Shown here piece by piece: positions 34,188 to 46,054 of a DNA stretch of 64,000 nt; the first letter of the stretch is position 1, and the number at the start of each line of letters is the position of its first letter. Location of the stretch: positions 85,294-149,293 of the forward strand of contig CAMCZZ010000007.1 of the NCBI GenBank assembly GCA_945888375.1, in the 5' to 3' direction. Position numbers and translations under genes: made by a program. Source of the stretch: Akkermansia muciniphila (GTDB lineage: Bacteria; Verrucomicrobiota; Verrucomicrobiia; Opitutales; Opitutaceae). Under the pieces are notes generated by a model. It saw only the letters and a program-made list of their open reading frames with translations, had not been told where the DNA came from and made no database searches.

Positions 34188-37100
34188 ATGTCCTTTCGCC
34201 CCCACGTCCTTTTGACCCGAGTTTGTCTTGGTTTACTCGCCTTGGTTTCCCTCCTCCCCGCCCGGGCGGACATTCCCATCGACACCTCTTTTCTGGCTGC
34301 GGGCTACCGCCAAAGTTTCGATTCCCTGCCGCTCACCGGAGGCTTCACCTGGGCCAACGATTCCACGCTCCCCGGCTGGTATGCGGCGGATTCCACGGGG
34401 GCCTTCAACGCCGCCGCCGCGACTATCAACGGCACCGCCACCAACCCCGCTCATCTCGTCATCACCAACGCCGGTAATGCCGCCATTTCCGATCGCACGC
34501 TGGCCTATCATACCCAACTAGCCTCCGCCCCCACCCACCTCGGCCTCGCATTGGTCAACCGCTCCGGGCTTGAGCTGACCTCCCTTTCGCTGGCTTTCGC
34601 GGCCGAGCAATGGCGCGAGGCGACCAACGCACGCACCGTCGCCGTGGCGGTTTTTTATCGCGTCGGCGCCGCCGCCTCCGATTTACCCGCCACCACCGGC
34701 TGGACCGAGCTGCCTGCGTTGGGTTTTACCACCCTGAATGGCGCCGCCCCCGCCGCGACGCCCCGCTCGGTCAGCGCCGTGCCCGTGAGCGTGCCCGCTG
34801 GAGCGACGCTCTGGCTTCGCTGGACTTTTACCAACACCGCCCCCTCCACCACCAATTCCCACGATATCCTCGGGATCGACGATGTGGTCATTTCCGCCAC
34901 GGCCCTGGCCGCGGAGAGCGCCCCGGTTTTTACGCTGCAGCCCGCCACCCAGTCGGCTTCGCTCGGGGATACGGTTACTTTCACCGCCGCGGCTTCAGGC
35001 AGCCCCGCCCCGACTTACCAATGGTTCAAGGACGCAGCTTCCATCCCCGGAGCCACCGCGGCCAGCTACGCCCTGCCCGGTGTCAACGCCTCCGATGCCG
35101 GTGCTTACTCGGTAGTGGCGACCAATGCGCTCGGCTCTGCCACCAGCGCCATCGCGACTCTGAGGGTATCGACCGTTGCGCTCCCACCCACCATCCTGAC
35201 CCCCCCCGCAGACCTTTCCGTGGCCTCGGGCGGCAGCGCGAGCTTCACCGTCGTCGCCACCGGCACCGCGCCGCTGTCCTACCAGTGGTTCAAGGGCCTC
35301 ATGCCCATCTCCGGCGCCAGCGCCGCCACGCTGACCATTCCCAACGTCTCCGCCGGCGACGCGGGCGACTACTCCGTCACGGTCGGCAACTCCGCCGGAT
35401 CCACGCCGAGCGCCGTCGCGCAGCTGACGGTGGTGTTCCCGCCGGTCATCGCCACCCCTCCTTCGGCCGCGACCGTGGTCGTCGGCGCTTCCGCGAGCTT
35501 CTCCGTGGTCGCCTCGGGCGACGGCCCCTTCACCTACCAGTGGCGCAAGGCCGGGGTCGCACTATCCGGCGCCACCGCCGCCACACTGGTGTTGCCCACG
35601 GTCCAGTTTGCCGACGCCGGAGCCTACGACGTGGTCGTCCAGGGCCCGGGCGGATCGGCCAACAGCCCCGCCGCCGCGCTCACCGTCATCGGTCCTCCGA
35701 GCATCACGACGCACCCGGTCAACCAGGCCGCCTACGTCGGCGCCAGCGCCACGTTCTCGGTCAGTGCGCTCGGCACCGCGCCGCTGACTTATCAATGGCG
35801 CCGGGGCGGGGTGGACATCCCTGGGGCCACCGGCGCCACGCTTACCCTGAGCAACCTGCAGGTCTCTGATTCTGGGGTCGTGGTCGATGTCGTCGTCAGC
35901 AACGCCCTTGGCTCGGCCCAGGGCGCGGTCGCCACACTCACCGTGACCACCGAGCTGGCTTGGTCCACCTTTGACTTGCAGGGCTTTGGCAAACTCGGGA
36001 CCGGCACCACCGGCGGCGGGGTCGTCGCCGAGACGGACGCCACCTACCGGAAATGTTCCACCCCCTATGAGTTTGTGAAGGCGATTTATGACTCCTCCAA
36101 AACCGCGGGTGCCGTGCGCGTGATCGAGATCCTGAACGACCTCGACCTCGGCTACAACGAGGTCGACGCCGCCACCCGCCTGTTGGGCAATTTTCGGGAA
36201 CATGCCGCACCCAAGCTCCACCCCCGCCTCCTCACGACCGGGGTCGCCTTGATCGATGTCATTCCCAAAGGGGGCGGCCTGACCATTTTCTCCGCCAACG
36301 GCGCCACCCTCCGGCACGCCGGCCTGAATATCAAGGGCACCTCCAACCTCATCCTCCGCAACCTGCGCTTCGACGAACTCTGGGAGTGGGACGAGGCCAC
36401 CAAGGGCGACTTCGATTCCAACGACTGGGACTTCATCGTGCTTAGCAACGGTGGCACCGTCTCGAATGTCTGGATCGATCACTGCACCTTCACCAAGGCC
36501 TACGACGGCATCGCCGATATGAAAAAAGGCACGCAATACGTCACCCTCTCCTGGTGCCGCTACGTCGGCGATGACGGCGCGACCAATCCCAACAGTTTTG
36601 TGCGCCAGCAGATCGCCGCGCTGGAAGCTAGCCGGGCTTCGCAACCATTTTATAATTTTCTTCGCACCAATGGCTTCAGTGTGGAAGACATCGTCCAGAT
36701 CATCCAAGGCCATGATAAGGGCCACTTGATGGGCGCCACCGAGCTCGACGCCCTGAACGCTGTCCTCTCCGCCACCTTCCACCACCAGTGGTTCGAAAAC
36801 CTCTGGGACCGCTGCGTGCCCCGTTTGCGCGGCGGACAAGTCCACAATTACAACATCTACGTGGACGATTCCCGCGCCCTCGTCGCCAAGCGCCTGCGCG
36901 ACACCCGCAAGGCCGCCATGAGTTCCGCCGCCCAGCTCAGTCTCGATAACACCTATAGTTTCAACCCTTTCCTCAACGGTTCCATCGCCACCGAGGGCTC
37001 CGCGATCCTCGTGGAGAAGTCCTTTTATCGCGATTGTCTCACCCCGCTGCGCAACAACCAGACCAACCCCGCCAACCCTGTTTATACCGGTAAGATCAAG

Positions 37101-38015
37101 TCGGTCGATACGATCTACCAGTTCCGCAATGCCAACGGCACCACCACCACGGTGCGCGGCGCTAGCACCGACGCCGGCAGCCCGATGGGCCCCTTCCAGG
37201 CCCCCGTCATTCCCTTTTCCTGGAACACGCCCGACGGCTCCGCCCCCTATGCCGCGCCGCCCATGGACGACCCCGCGAATCTGCCGCAGATTCTCGAGGC
37301 CGGTGCGGGCGCGGGTCGTCTGGTTTGGCCCAAGGCAAACTGGCTCCGCACCGCCAATGCCGACGCCCCGGCGGCCACTGCACCGGTGATCACCACCCAG
37401 CCGCTCAGCCAAGCGGTGAATGGCGGCCAAAGCGCCACGCTCACCGTCTCCGCCACCGGCACCGCGCCGCTCGTTTATCAGTGGTTCCGCGGGACGTCTG
37501 GCGACACCGCCGCGCCGGTCGGCACCAATGCGGCGACCTTCACCACCCCGGCCCTGCTCGCCGCCACCTCGTATTGGGTCCGCGTTACCAACTCGGCCGG
37601 TTCCTCCGCCAGCACCACGGCCGGCATCACGCTCCTGCCGAGTTTTCCGACATGGCTGGCTTTGAATAACTTATCCGGCGCGAATGCCGCCTTCGGGGCC
37701 GATCCCGATGCCGATGGCCGGCCTAATTTGCTCGAATACAGCGTCGGCTCGGACCCAACCCGCGCCGAATGGGCGGGCGACGACTTGAGTCTCACGACCG
37801 ATCGTCCGGGCCACTGGATCGCCCGTTTTCCGCGCAATCGTGAGGCCGCCGGCATCACCACCCTCGTCGAAAACTCATCCGACCTCGTGACTTGGACCAC
37901 CTTGACCGGCACACCGACCGTCGAGTCCACCACCGCCGCCCTAGAGCGATTGGCGCTCGCCTTCGACTCCTCCGCCCCCCGCCTTTTTGTCCGCCTCCGG
38001 GTTGTCCTGCCTTGA
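34188..38015 (+). CDS. Secreted multi-domain pectate lyase (PL1) with immunoglobulin-like domains
   Basis: 1275 residues. A signal peptide ends near residue 27 (LALVSLLPARA). An N-terminal beta-rich domain to about residue 240 is followed by four Ig-like repeats, recognisable by YQWFKDAASIPGATAASY, YQWFKGLMPISGASAATL, YQWRKAGVALSGATAATL and YQWRRGGVDIPGATGATL. The right-handed helix (about 590-1050) has ILNDLDLGYNE, NLILRNLRF, VSNVWIDHCTFTKAYDG and HHQWFENLWDRCVPRLRGGQ, matching PL1 pectate lyases. Another Ig-like unit and a C-terminal tail follow. It would cut polygalacturonate outside the cell, pointing to plant or algal polysaccharide use. Confidence 0.9.
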   Translation: MSFRPHVLLTRVCLGLLALVSLLPARADIPIDTSFLAAGYRQSFDSLPLTGGFTWANDSTLPGWYAADSTGAFNAAAATINGTATNPAHLVITNAGNAAISDRTLAYHTQLASAPTHLGLALVNRSGLELTSLSLAFAAEQWREATNARTVAVAVFYRVGAAASDLPATTGWTELPALGFTTLNGAAPAATPRSVSAVPVSVPAGATLWLRWTFTNTAPSTTNSHDILGIDDVVISATALAAESAPVFTLQPATQSASLGDTVTFTAAASGSPAPTYQWFKDAASIPGATAASYALPGVNASDAGAYSVVATNALGSATSAIATLRVSTVALPPTILTPPADLSVASGGSASFTVVATGTAPLSYQWFKGLMPISGASAATLTIPNVSAGDAGDYSVTVGNSAGSTPSAVAQLTVVFPPVIATPPSAATVVVGASASFSVVASGDGPFTYQWRKAGVALSGATAATLVLPTVQFADAGAYDVVVQGPGGSANSPAAALTVIGPPSITTHPVNQAAYVGASATFSVSALGTAPLTYQWRRGGVDIPGATGATLTLSNLQVSDSGVVVDVVVSNALGSAQGAVATLTVTTELAWSTFDLQGFGKLGTGTTGGGVVAETDATYRKCSTPYEFVKAIYDSSKTAGAVRVIEILNDLDLGYNEVDAATRLLGNFREHAAPKLHPRLLTTGVALIDVIPKGGGLTIFSANGATLRHAGLNIKGTSNLILRNLRFDELWEWDEATKGDFDSNDWDFIVLSNGGTVSNVWIDHCTFTKAYDGIADMKKGTQYVTLSWCRYVGDDGATNPNSFVRQQIAALEASRASQPFYNFLRTNGFSVEDIVQIIQGHDKGHLMGATELDALNAVLSATFHHQWFENLWDRCVPRLRGGQVHNYNIYVDDSRALVAKRLRDTRKAAMSSAAQLSLDNTYSFNPFLNGSIATEGSAILVEKSFYRDCLTPLRNNQTNPANPVYTGKIKSVDTIYQFRNANGTTTTVRGASTDAGSPMGPFQAPVIPFSWNTPDGSAPYAAPPMDDPANLPQILEAGAGAGRLVWPKANWLRTANADAPAATAPVITTQPLSQAVNGGQSATLTVSATGTAPLVYQWFRGTSGDTAAPVGTNAATFTTPALLAATSYWVRVTNSAGSSASTTAGITLLPSFPTWLALNNLSGANAAFGADPDADGRPNLLEYSVGSDPTRAEWAGDDLSLTTDRPGHWIARFPRNREAAGITTLVENSSDLVTWTTLTGTPTVESTTAALERLALAFDSSAPRLFVRLRVVLP

Positions 38016-38135
38016 TCAGGCTTTAACCCGGCACCGCCCGTTTTGCGACTTTGGTCGGCCGAGGTCCGCACCACCCGCGTGTCGCGCGAGTGCGGTTCGG
38101 CGTCCCGCCGAGTCTTTCCTGCCGGTCGCCGCGCT

Positions 38136-38271
38136 CCGCCGGTTTCTCGCGGGCACCTGGCTAATGGCGAAACCACCTCGACGCACCCTCTGGTGCTCCT
38201 CGGACTGCGCGCATGCCATCTGCTCAGCGATCTTACGCCAGCTCATCGACTCCAAGCACGGATTTCGGGTT
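38136..38271 (-). repeat. Dispersed repeat family B, copy 2
   Basis: On the minus strand it has GAGTCGATGAGCTGGCGTAA, GTGCGTCGAGGTGGTTTCGC and AGGTGCCCGCGAGAAACCGG, parallel to copy 1 at 30104. It lies directly beside family A copy 4, so the 535-bp gap between the pectate lyase and pseudopilin genes is mostly repeats. Confidence 0.75.
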
Positions 38272-38300
38272 CACAAAGCCATCCATCACGCGGGAGGATC

Positions 38301-38462
38301 AGCCAGGATATCAGTCCGTTGGACGGCAAAGCAGCGGGGCGCGGTGGCGAGCCGTAGGCGAGGGGTGAGCCCGCAGGGCGCACATACTCCGGAGGATTTT
38401 TAGAGCCGAGGGCTCCACCGGAAGGGTGCCGCCACGTCGCCTCGCCGCGACCCGGGCAACGG
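38301..38462 (-). repeat. Dispersed repeat family A, copy 4
   Basis: The most complete copy. On the minus strand it reads TTGCCCGGGTCGCGGCGAGG, CGACGTGGCGG, GAGCCCTCGGCTC, GTGCGCCCTGCGGGCTCAC, CGCCCCGCTGCTTTGCCGTC and CAACGGACTGATATCCTGGC in order. Confidence 0.78.
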
Positions 38463-38503
38463 ACTGCACCCTGGGCAAGGGCACTGGGGCAGGATAGGGA
38501 CGC

Positions 38504-38534
38504 AAAAAACCCAGCCCTTGTGAGGCTGGGTTTT
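38504..38534 (-). terminator. Rho-independent terminator of the pseudopilin gene
   Basis: On the minus strand the arms AACCCAGCC and GGCTGGGTT enclose a 7-nt loop and are followed by a run of T, 17 bp past the stop codon. Confidence 0.85.
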
Positions 38535-38550
38535 CGATGAGAGCTTTGAA

Positions 38551-39342
38551 TCAGGGTCCGCCGGTGCCGACTGTGGCAGTGCCGTCGGCGCCGGACTTGT
38601 TTTCCTCAACAAACTTCTTGGTCGTGGAGGTCGCCTTGGTGGTCTTCTTGATATCGTTGGCTTTGGCGCCGTCGGTGCCAATCAACTCGCCGGTCGCTGG
38701 GGCGGCGCCGAGATTGCGGTAATACTGCACGTTGCCGCCCAAGAATACGATATGGCCGCCGTCGGAGCCATACACGCCGATGGCGTCGTCGATGTTTCCG
38801 CCAGTCGTGGTCAGGAAACCACGGGTGAAGGCGATCGGGGTGGTGGAGGAATCGGAGGTGGTCAGGCCGAGGACGACGCCGAAGGCCAGAGAGAGGGACT
38901 TGAAGGTAGGCGTGCCACCAGTGAAGTCTTTGCTGGCGCCATTGGGGGTGTAAACGGTCGAGGCGCCGGTGGTGCTGGTGCCGTTCTTGTCGTTCGACAC
39001 GACCCAGATGGTGGCGTCGTTCAAGCCGCCGCCGACAGCCAGAGCGGCTGCGAAGCCGTCAACGGATTCACCCGTGCCAGCGGTGGTAGTGGCGGTGCCG
39101 AAGGTGGCACCGTTGGTAACATTGGTCAACCTTGGCAATTGATCCTTGTTATCGGAAGCGTAAATTAGGGCAGCCTGGCCGATTTGGCGGAGGTTGCTGG
39201 CGGCAACGGACTTGGCGGCGGTGTCGCGCACCTTGCCCACGGTGGGGATGATGATCGCGGCCAGGATGCCGATGATCGCGATGACCGTCAGGAGCTCAAT
39301 GAGGGTGAAGCCTTTTTGGAGGCGCTTGGTGGAGGTAGTCAT
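38551..39342 (-). CDS. Type II secretion/type IV pilus-like pseudopilin
   Basis: 263 residues. The prepilin signal is KGFTLIELLTVIAIIGILAA with Glu at position +5 after the cleavage point, as needed for processing by prepilin peptidase. The hydrophobic helix is followed by IIPTVGKVRDTAAKSVAASN, and the globular part contains DGGHIVFLGGNVQYY near the C-terminus, a common feature of the short pseudopilins of this phylum (H-X9-DG type relatives). The C-terminal about 30 residues are Lys/Thr/Gly-rich. It has its own terminator and no secretion genes alongside; such genes are scattered in many copies in these genomes. Confidence 0.86.
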   Translation of the reverse strand: MTTSTKRLQKGFTLIELLTVIAIIGILAAIIIPTVGKVRDTAAKSVAASNLRQIGQAALIYASDNKDQLPRLTNVTNGATFGTATTTAGTGESVDGFAAALAVGGGLNDATIWVVSNDKNGTSTTGASTVYTPNGASKDFTGGTPTFKSLSLAFGVVLGLTTSDSSTTPIAFTRGFLTTTGGNIDDAIGVYGSDGGHIVFLGGNVQYYRNLGAAPATGELIGTDGAKANDIKKTTKATSTTKKFVEENKSGADGTATVGTGGP

Positions 39343-39448
39343 AGGGGAGTGCAGAACGTCTAACTCATGGTCTGGTTCCTTACTTTACAAGCAGAAAGTC
39401 AGGCGCGGACTCGACATTTTTAAGGCCAGCCCAAAGTCTGCAGCCCGA

Positions 39449-40315
39449 ATGAAGATCTATCTCGATGGGAAGTTCGTCGATCAGGCGGACGCTAAAGTTT
39501 CGGTTTTCGACCACGGCCTCCTTTATGGCGACGGCGTGTTCGAGGGCATCCGCCTCTACCAGGGCAATATATTCCGCCTGGACGAGCACTTGGAGCGCCT
39601 GGAGATGTCGGCCAAAGCCCTCCTGCTCGACCTGCCTTGGTCGCGAGCCGAGATCGCCGAGGCCACGCTGGAGACCTGCCGCCAGAACGGCTTGGTGGAT
39701 GGCTATATACGCCTGGTTGTCACCCGCGGCGTGGGCGACCTCGGGCTCTCGCCCTGGCTCTGCCCGCGCCCCTCGATCTTCATCATCGCGGCGAAGATCG
39801 CGCTGTATCCCGCCGAGCACTACACCAGCGGCTTGAATATCTGCACCGTGGCCACCCGTCGCATCAGCCCGGCCGCCCTGCCACCGACCGTCAAGTCGCT
39901 CAATTACCTCAACAACATCCTCGCCAAGATCGAGGCCCGCCAGGCCGGCTGCCTCGAGGCCATCATGCTCAACGACCAAGGCTACGTCGCGGAGTGCACC
40001 GGCGACAACCTCTTCGTCGTGCGCAAGGGCGCGATCATCACCCCCGCCGCCTCCCAAGGCGCGCTCAAGGGCATCACCCGCGATGTCATCTTCGACATCG
40101 CGAAAGAGCTCGGCATCCCCATGCACGAGGGCGACCTCACCCGCTACGACGTCTGGTGCGCGGACGAGTGTTTCCTCACGGGCACCGCCGCCGAGGTCAT
40201 CCCGGTGGTGAAGCTCGACGGTCGGGTGATCGGCGACGGCAAGCCCGGCGCGGTCACCGCCCGCATCCTCGAGGCCTTCCGCCGTCGCGTGCTGGTCGAG
40301 GGCACCCGGCTTTAA
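39449..40315 (+). CDS. ilvE: Branched-chain amino acid aminotransferase (class IV)
   Basis: 288 residues from the ATG at 39449 (KIYLDGKFVDQADAKVSVFD). Class IV marks are FDHGLLYGDGVFEGIRLYQG, the Schiff-base lysine in TVKSLNYLNNILAKIEA (about 150), GYVAECTGDNLFVV and FLTGTAAEVIPV. It makes leucine, isoleucine and valine from their 2-oxoacids. Length and motifs also fit the D-amino-acid aminotransferase and aminodeoxychorismate lyase relatives, but the EGIR and GTAAEV motifs favour IlvE. A strong hairpin lies just downstream. Confidence 0.9.
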   Translation: MKIYLDGKFVDQADAKVSVFDHGLLYGDGVFEGIRLYQGNIFRLDEHLERLEMSAKALLLDLPWSRAEIAEATLETCRQNGLVDGYIRLVVTRGVGDLGLSPWLCPRPSIFIIAAKIALYPAEHYTSGLNICTVATRRISPAALPPTVKSLNYLNNILAKIEARQAGCLEAIMLNDQGYVAECTGDNLFVVRKGAIITPAASQGALKGITRDVIFDIAKELGIPMHEGDLTRYDVWCADECFLTGTAAEVIPVVKLDGRVIGDGKPGAVTARILEAFRRRVLVEGTRL

Positions 40316-40325
40316 GGCCGGGCGC

Positions 40326-40357
40326 CGGCACCGGGCGGACGAAATGTCCCGGTGCCG
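40326..40357 (+). terminator. Hairpin downstream of ilvE
   Basis: Perfect 10-bp arms CGGCACCGGG and CCCGGTGCCG around a 12-nt loop, 10 bp after the ilvE stop. No U-run. The rest of the 255-bp gap to mcsA contains no gene that I can recognise. Confidence 0.45.
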
Positions 40358-40570
40358 CGGGCTGGGGCGCGACGGCTTGGCGCGCCCGCCCCTCTTGTCT
40401 CGTGCCTGCCCACCCCTTGACCGGGAGGCGTTTTCCCCTGTGGCGAAGGCAGGTTTCCGCGAGTCGCAAATAACGCTGGCATAAGGCCTGCAAACCTTGC
40501 GTGGTTCCCGCGCCACCTTTTTGTCACGTGGCGTTCGAATTTTTCCCGATCCCTCTTTAAATCTATCAGC

Positions 40571-41107
40571 ATGGCCAGCCCACTCCAGTGCAACCTTTGC
40601 GGCAAGCCCGCGACCGTCCATCTCACGCAGATCGTCAACAGCAAGATGCACAAGGTGGACCTGTGCGAGGCCTGCGCCCAGGCCAAGGGCGTGACCGATC
40701 CCGGCGGGTTTTCCCTCGCCGATCTGCTGATGAAGGCCTCCCTGTCTCCCGAAGCATCGGCAGGCGCGGCCGGGGATTGCCCGGGCTGCGGCTTCACCGC
40801 CAACGATTTTAAGAAACACGGGCGCTTCGGTTGCCCGCAGTGTTACCGCACCTTCGCCGGTATGGTCGCCCCGATGCTGGAGAACATGCACAAGGGCGTG
40901 CGCCACGCCGGCAAGGTGCCGGTCAAGGCCCTGGAGCGACACACCTTGCTCGAGCGCGTCGCCGGCCTCGAGGCCGGCCTCGCCGCCGCGGTGAAAGCCG
41001 AGCGCTACGAGGAGGCCGCCCGCCTGCGCGACGAACTCGCCGAGGCCCGCCGCTCCGCCGCCAAGCCCTCCCCCGGCACACCTGCTCCCAGCCCCGCCCG
41101 CCGTTGA
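40571..41107 (+). CDS. mcsA: McsA-like zinc-finger activator of McsB (UvrB/UvrC motif protein)
   Basis: 178 residues. Two pairs of CxxC motifs lie in the N-terminal part (CNLCGK, CEACAQ) and two more in the middle (CPGCGF, CPQCYR), as in McsA. A C-terminal UVR motif (LEAGLAAAVKAERYEEAARL, then RDEL) follows. In Bacillus McsA binds and activates the arginine kinase McsB and adapts ClpC. It is first of mcsA-mcsB-clpC, 13 bp before mcsB. The repressor CtsR, usually first in the firmicute operon, is absent here. Confidence 0.87.
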   Translation: MASPLQCNLCGKPATVHLTQIVNSKMHKVDLCEACAQAKGVTDPGGFSLADLLMKASLSPEASAGAAGDCPGCGFTANDFKKHGRFGCPQCYRTFAGMVAPMLENMHKGVRHAGKVPVKALERHTLLERVAGLEAGLAAAVKAERYEEAARLRDELAEARRSAAKPSPGTPAPSPARR

Positions 41108-41120
41108 TCCCCCGCCGCCC

Positions 41121-42206
41121 ATGACTGTCGCCGCCCTACTGGCCAACCCGAGCGAGCTCACCGATACCGCGAGCTCCAAGTGCGCCGTCGTCCTGATGAC
41201 GCGTATCCGCCTCGCGCGGAATCTCGCCGGCGCCGCCTTCCCCGGCTGGTGCCGTGAGGCCCAGCGCGAGGAGGTGCTCGCCAGCTGCCGCGTGGCGCTC
41301 GGGGCCACCGCTGCCATGCGCCGCTCGGTGAATGTGCCCGTCGCCGAGCTCACCGACCTCCAGAAACAGATCCTGGTCGAGCGCCACCTCATCTCCCGCG
41401 AACTCTCCGGGTCTAAGCACGGCGGCGGGCTCGTGATCAACCGCGACCAGACCGTCTCGGTGATGATCAACGAGGAGGACCACCTCCGCGTGCAGGTGTT
41501 GCGCGCCGGCTTCCAGCTGAAGAAGGCTTGGAACCAGATCGACACCCTCGATTCCGAACTGGAGGAGCGCCTCGACTACGCCTTCGACCCCGAACTCGGC
41601 TACCTCACCGCCTGCCCGACCAACCTCGGCACCGGCATGCGCGCCTCGGCCATGATGCACCTGCCCGCCCTAGTCATCTCCGGCCAGATGGAGAAAGTCG
41701 TCCGCGCGGTGAATCAGCTCGGCATGGTCGTGCGCGGTCTTTTCGGCGAGGGCTCGGATGCCTCCGGCAGCATTTTCCAGATTTCCAACCAGACCACGCT
41801 CGGCGAGTCCGAGGACGCCATCCTCAAGCGCCTCGGCAGCGTCCTCCAGTCCATCATCGAGCACGAGCTGAACGCCCGTGAAAAACTCATCGAGGCCGAC
41901 GCCCCCAAGCTTTTCGACAAGATCGGCCGCGCCTACGGCATCCTGCAAAACTGCCACCAACTCAGCTCCAGCGAGGCCATGAACCTCCTGTCCTTGCTCC
42001 GCCTCGGCATCGACCTCGGCCTCTTCCCCGAGCCCATCCGCGCGGTGACCGACCGCCTCCTGATCGAGGCCCAGCCCGGCCACATCCAGGCCGCCGCCCG
42101 CCACGACCTCGATTCGGTTATGCGCGACGCCCTCCGTGCCGATAAAATCCGCAACGAATTTGCGGTCGTCGCCCGGCCTGATTTTAGTTTACACACCAAA
42201 GAATAA
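41121..42206 (+). CDS. mcsB: Protein-arginine kinase McsB
   Basis: 361 residues, full length for the family. It shows the guanidino-kinase ATP-site arginines in VVLMTRIRLARNLAGAAFPGW, the segment VSVMINEEDHLRVQVL with the catalytic Glu region, YLTACPTNLGTGMRASAMMHLP (the Cys loop of arginine kinases), and IFQISNQTTLGESEDAI. It phosphorylates arginines on proteins, marking them for degradation by ClpCP. The C-terminal half has the helical pArg-binding domain. It is followed 74 bp later by clpC, so the mark and its reader are encoded together. Confidence 0.94.
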   Translation: MTVAALLANPSELTDTASSKCAVVLMTRIRLARNLAGAAFPGWCREAQREEVLASCRVALGATAAMRRSVNVPVAELTDLQKQILVERHLISRELSGSKHGGGLVINRDQTVSVMINEEDHLRVQVLRAGFQLKKAWNQIDTLDSELEERLDYAFDPELGYLTACPTNLGTGMRASAMMHLPALVISGQMEKVVRAVNQLGMVVRGLFGEGSDASGSIFQISNQTTLGESEDAILKRLGSVLQSIIEHELNAREKLIEADAPKLFDKIGRAYGILQNCHQLSSSEAMNLLSLLRLGIDLGLFPEPIRAVTDRLLIEAQPGHIQAAARHDLDSVMRDALRADKIRNEFAVVARPDFSLHTKE

Positions 42207-42280
42207 TTCCCCGCCGCCCGCCCGGGCCGGATGGCCGGGCCCGACGCCGCGCCCCTTACTCCCATTAAACTCCCTACTTT

Positions 42281-44854
<2,574 letters not shown>

Positions 44855-44855
44855 C

Positions 44856-44930
44856 CCCAGGATTCCTTCCGTTCGACGGCAGCGCAGCGGCGGCAGTGCC
44901 GGTGGAGGGCGCAACGCGGCTTGAGCCGCA
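44856..44930 (-). repeat. Dispersed repeat family A, partial copy 5
   Basis: Only the end blocks are kept: on the minus strand GTTGCGCCCTCC, CTGCGCTGCCGTCGAACGG and AAGGAATCCTGGGG match the corresponding ends of copies 3 and 4. It follows the clpC stop directly. Confidence 0.5.
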
Positions 44931-44967
44931 GGCAATCTTCTGCTTGGCTAAAACCTCAGTCGCTTGA

Positions 44968-45010
44968 CCGAAAAAGAAAGAAGGCGACCGGGGTGCCTCC
45001 CGATCGCCTT
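44968..45010 (-). terminator. Rho-independent terminator of the 170-residue gene
   Basis: On the minus strand the arms AAGGCGATCGGG and CCCGGTCGCCTT (with a small mismatch) are followed by CTTTCTTTTT, about 30 bp past the stop codon. Confidence 0.75.
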
Positions 45011-45041
45011 CGAAACGAAGACTCTTTCGAGCCTTACGTTT

Positions 45042-45554
45042 TTAATCCGCCGTCTTCACCGCTGCGGTGTCTTCGGTCGGGCGACTTTTACTTTTCCGCG
45101 CGAAGCGGGACGCCAGGCGGTCCTGGCGCTCCTTCAGGCCGGGCACGGCGGCCGGAGTCTTCATCACGGCGTAGACCGTGCGCGCGGCGGCATACACCTC
45201 GCTGGCCAACAGCACCTCCGTGTCGTCCACCTTTTCGAGGAACTGCGCGAGCGTGCGCTTCACCTCGCCCAGACGGTCGAGGGTGTCGGCGCGCGAACGC
45301 AGGCCCGTGATATCGATGGAACGGGGCAGGAGGCCCGGGTTGGTCTGCGCGGTGGCGAGCGCATCGGCGACGAACGATCGGGTGAGGGGCCCGACCTTCG
45401 GGAGCTTCCGCCTTTCCCCGCGGCTCAGGCCGACGAGGTAGGGCATCTGCTGTTGGAGTTTGCCCAGGGCGCCGATGAGCGAGCTCAGATCGGCGGCCCC
45501 GAGGTTTGGATTCCAGTTTTGGGCGGACTGGGAACCGCTGGTGATGGAGGTCAT
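45042..45554 (-). CDS. Uncharacterised 170-residue protein
   Basis: I do not recognise it. It starts MTSITSGSQSAQNWNPNLGA and has no signal peptide or membrane helix. The central part is helical and amphipathic (LSSLIGALGKLQQQMPYLVG, then RSRADTLDRLGEVKRTLAQF, then EVYAAARTVYAVM). The C-terminus is basic with several Lys/Arg/Ser. A clear terminator follows and no gene shares its transcript. It marks the last clearly chromosomal gene before the accessory region. Reality of the gene is supported by codon bias and the terminator. Confidence 0.6.
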   Translation of the reverse strand: MTSITSGSQSAQNWNPNLGAADLSSLIGALGKLQQQMPYLVGLSRGERRKLPKVGPLTRSFVADALATAQTNPGLLPRSIDITGLRSRADTLDRLGEVKRTLAQFLEKVDDTEVLLASEVYAAARTVYAVMKTPAAVPGLKERQDRLASRFARKSKSRPTEDTAAVKTAD

Positions 45555-46054
45555 GTTTTGTTTTCCCGCCGTCAGGGCGTGTCGTCCTTAAGTGGCCGAT
45601 TATCGTTCGTCGGGCGGGAAAAAAGGGAGGGAGCGATGCTCCGCAGGTAGTAATATAGCATGGTGTTTTGCTTGGTCGGTGAGGCGGCTGAATTGCGCCT
45701 CTGCAAAGGGCCCGTGCGTAAAAAATCGCGGGGAGAGCGTTTTCGGCGGAGGCGCGCATACCGGGCCCGCGTGTCAACCGCTCACACCGCGAAACGATGG
45801 GTTTCGGTCACAGGTGACCGGAAAATCGCGCCGGCTGGGCACCTCGGCACCAAACCGGCCAAACGCCGTAGTGAACGGCTATTTATTACGCAAAATGCTA
45901 ATATAGAGATTTATAAGGCTAAATACTCGGCTCAGGCGCTGCGCTCGCAGGGGAATCTCAACCGGGCCGTGCCTTTTTTTTATCCGCGTTTCTCCGCGTA
46001 ATCCGCGGTTAAATAACCCCGCATCGTAAAACGCTTCAGCCCCAAGGTGGACTA
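45555..46054. other. Gene-free stretch at the start of the accessory region
   Basis: No convincing gene. AT content rises between about 45870 and 46020. A half copy of the ATCCGCG-type repeat lies at 45978-46012 (TATCCGCGTTTCTCCGCGTA, then ATCCGCGGTTAA). This is the junction between conserved chromosome and accessory DNA. Confidence 0.5.

Noticed and set aside
35562..37430. Open frame of 622 residues antisense to the pectate lyase gene
   Set aside because: Gly/Ala/Val-rich shadow of a strongly biased gene; it has no recognisable domain.
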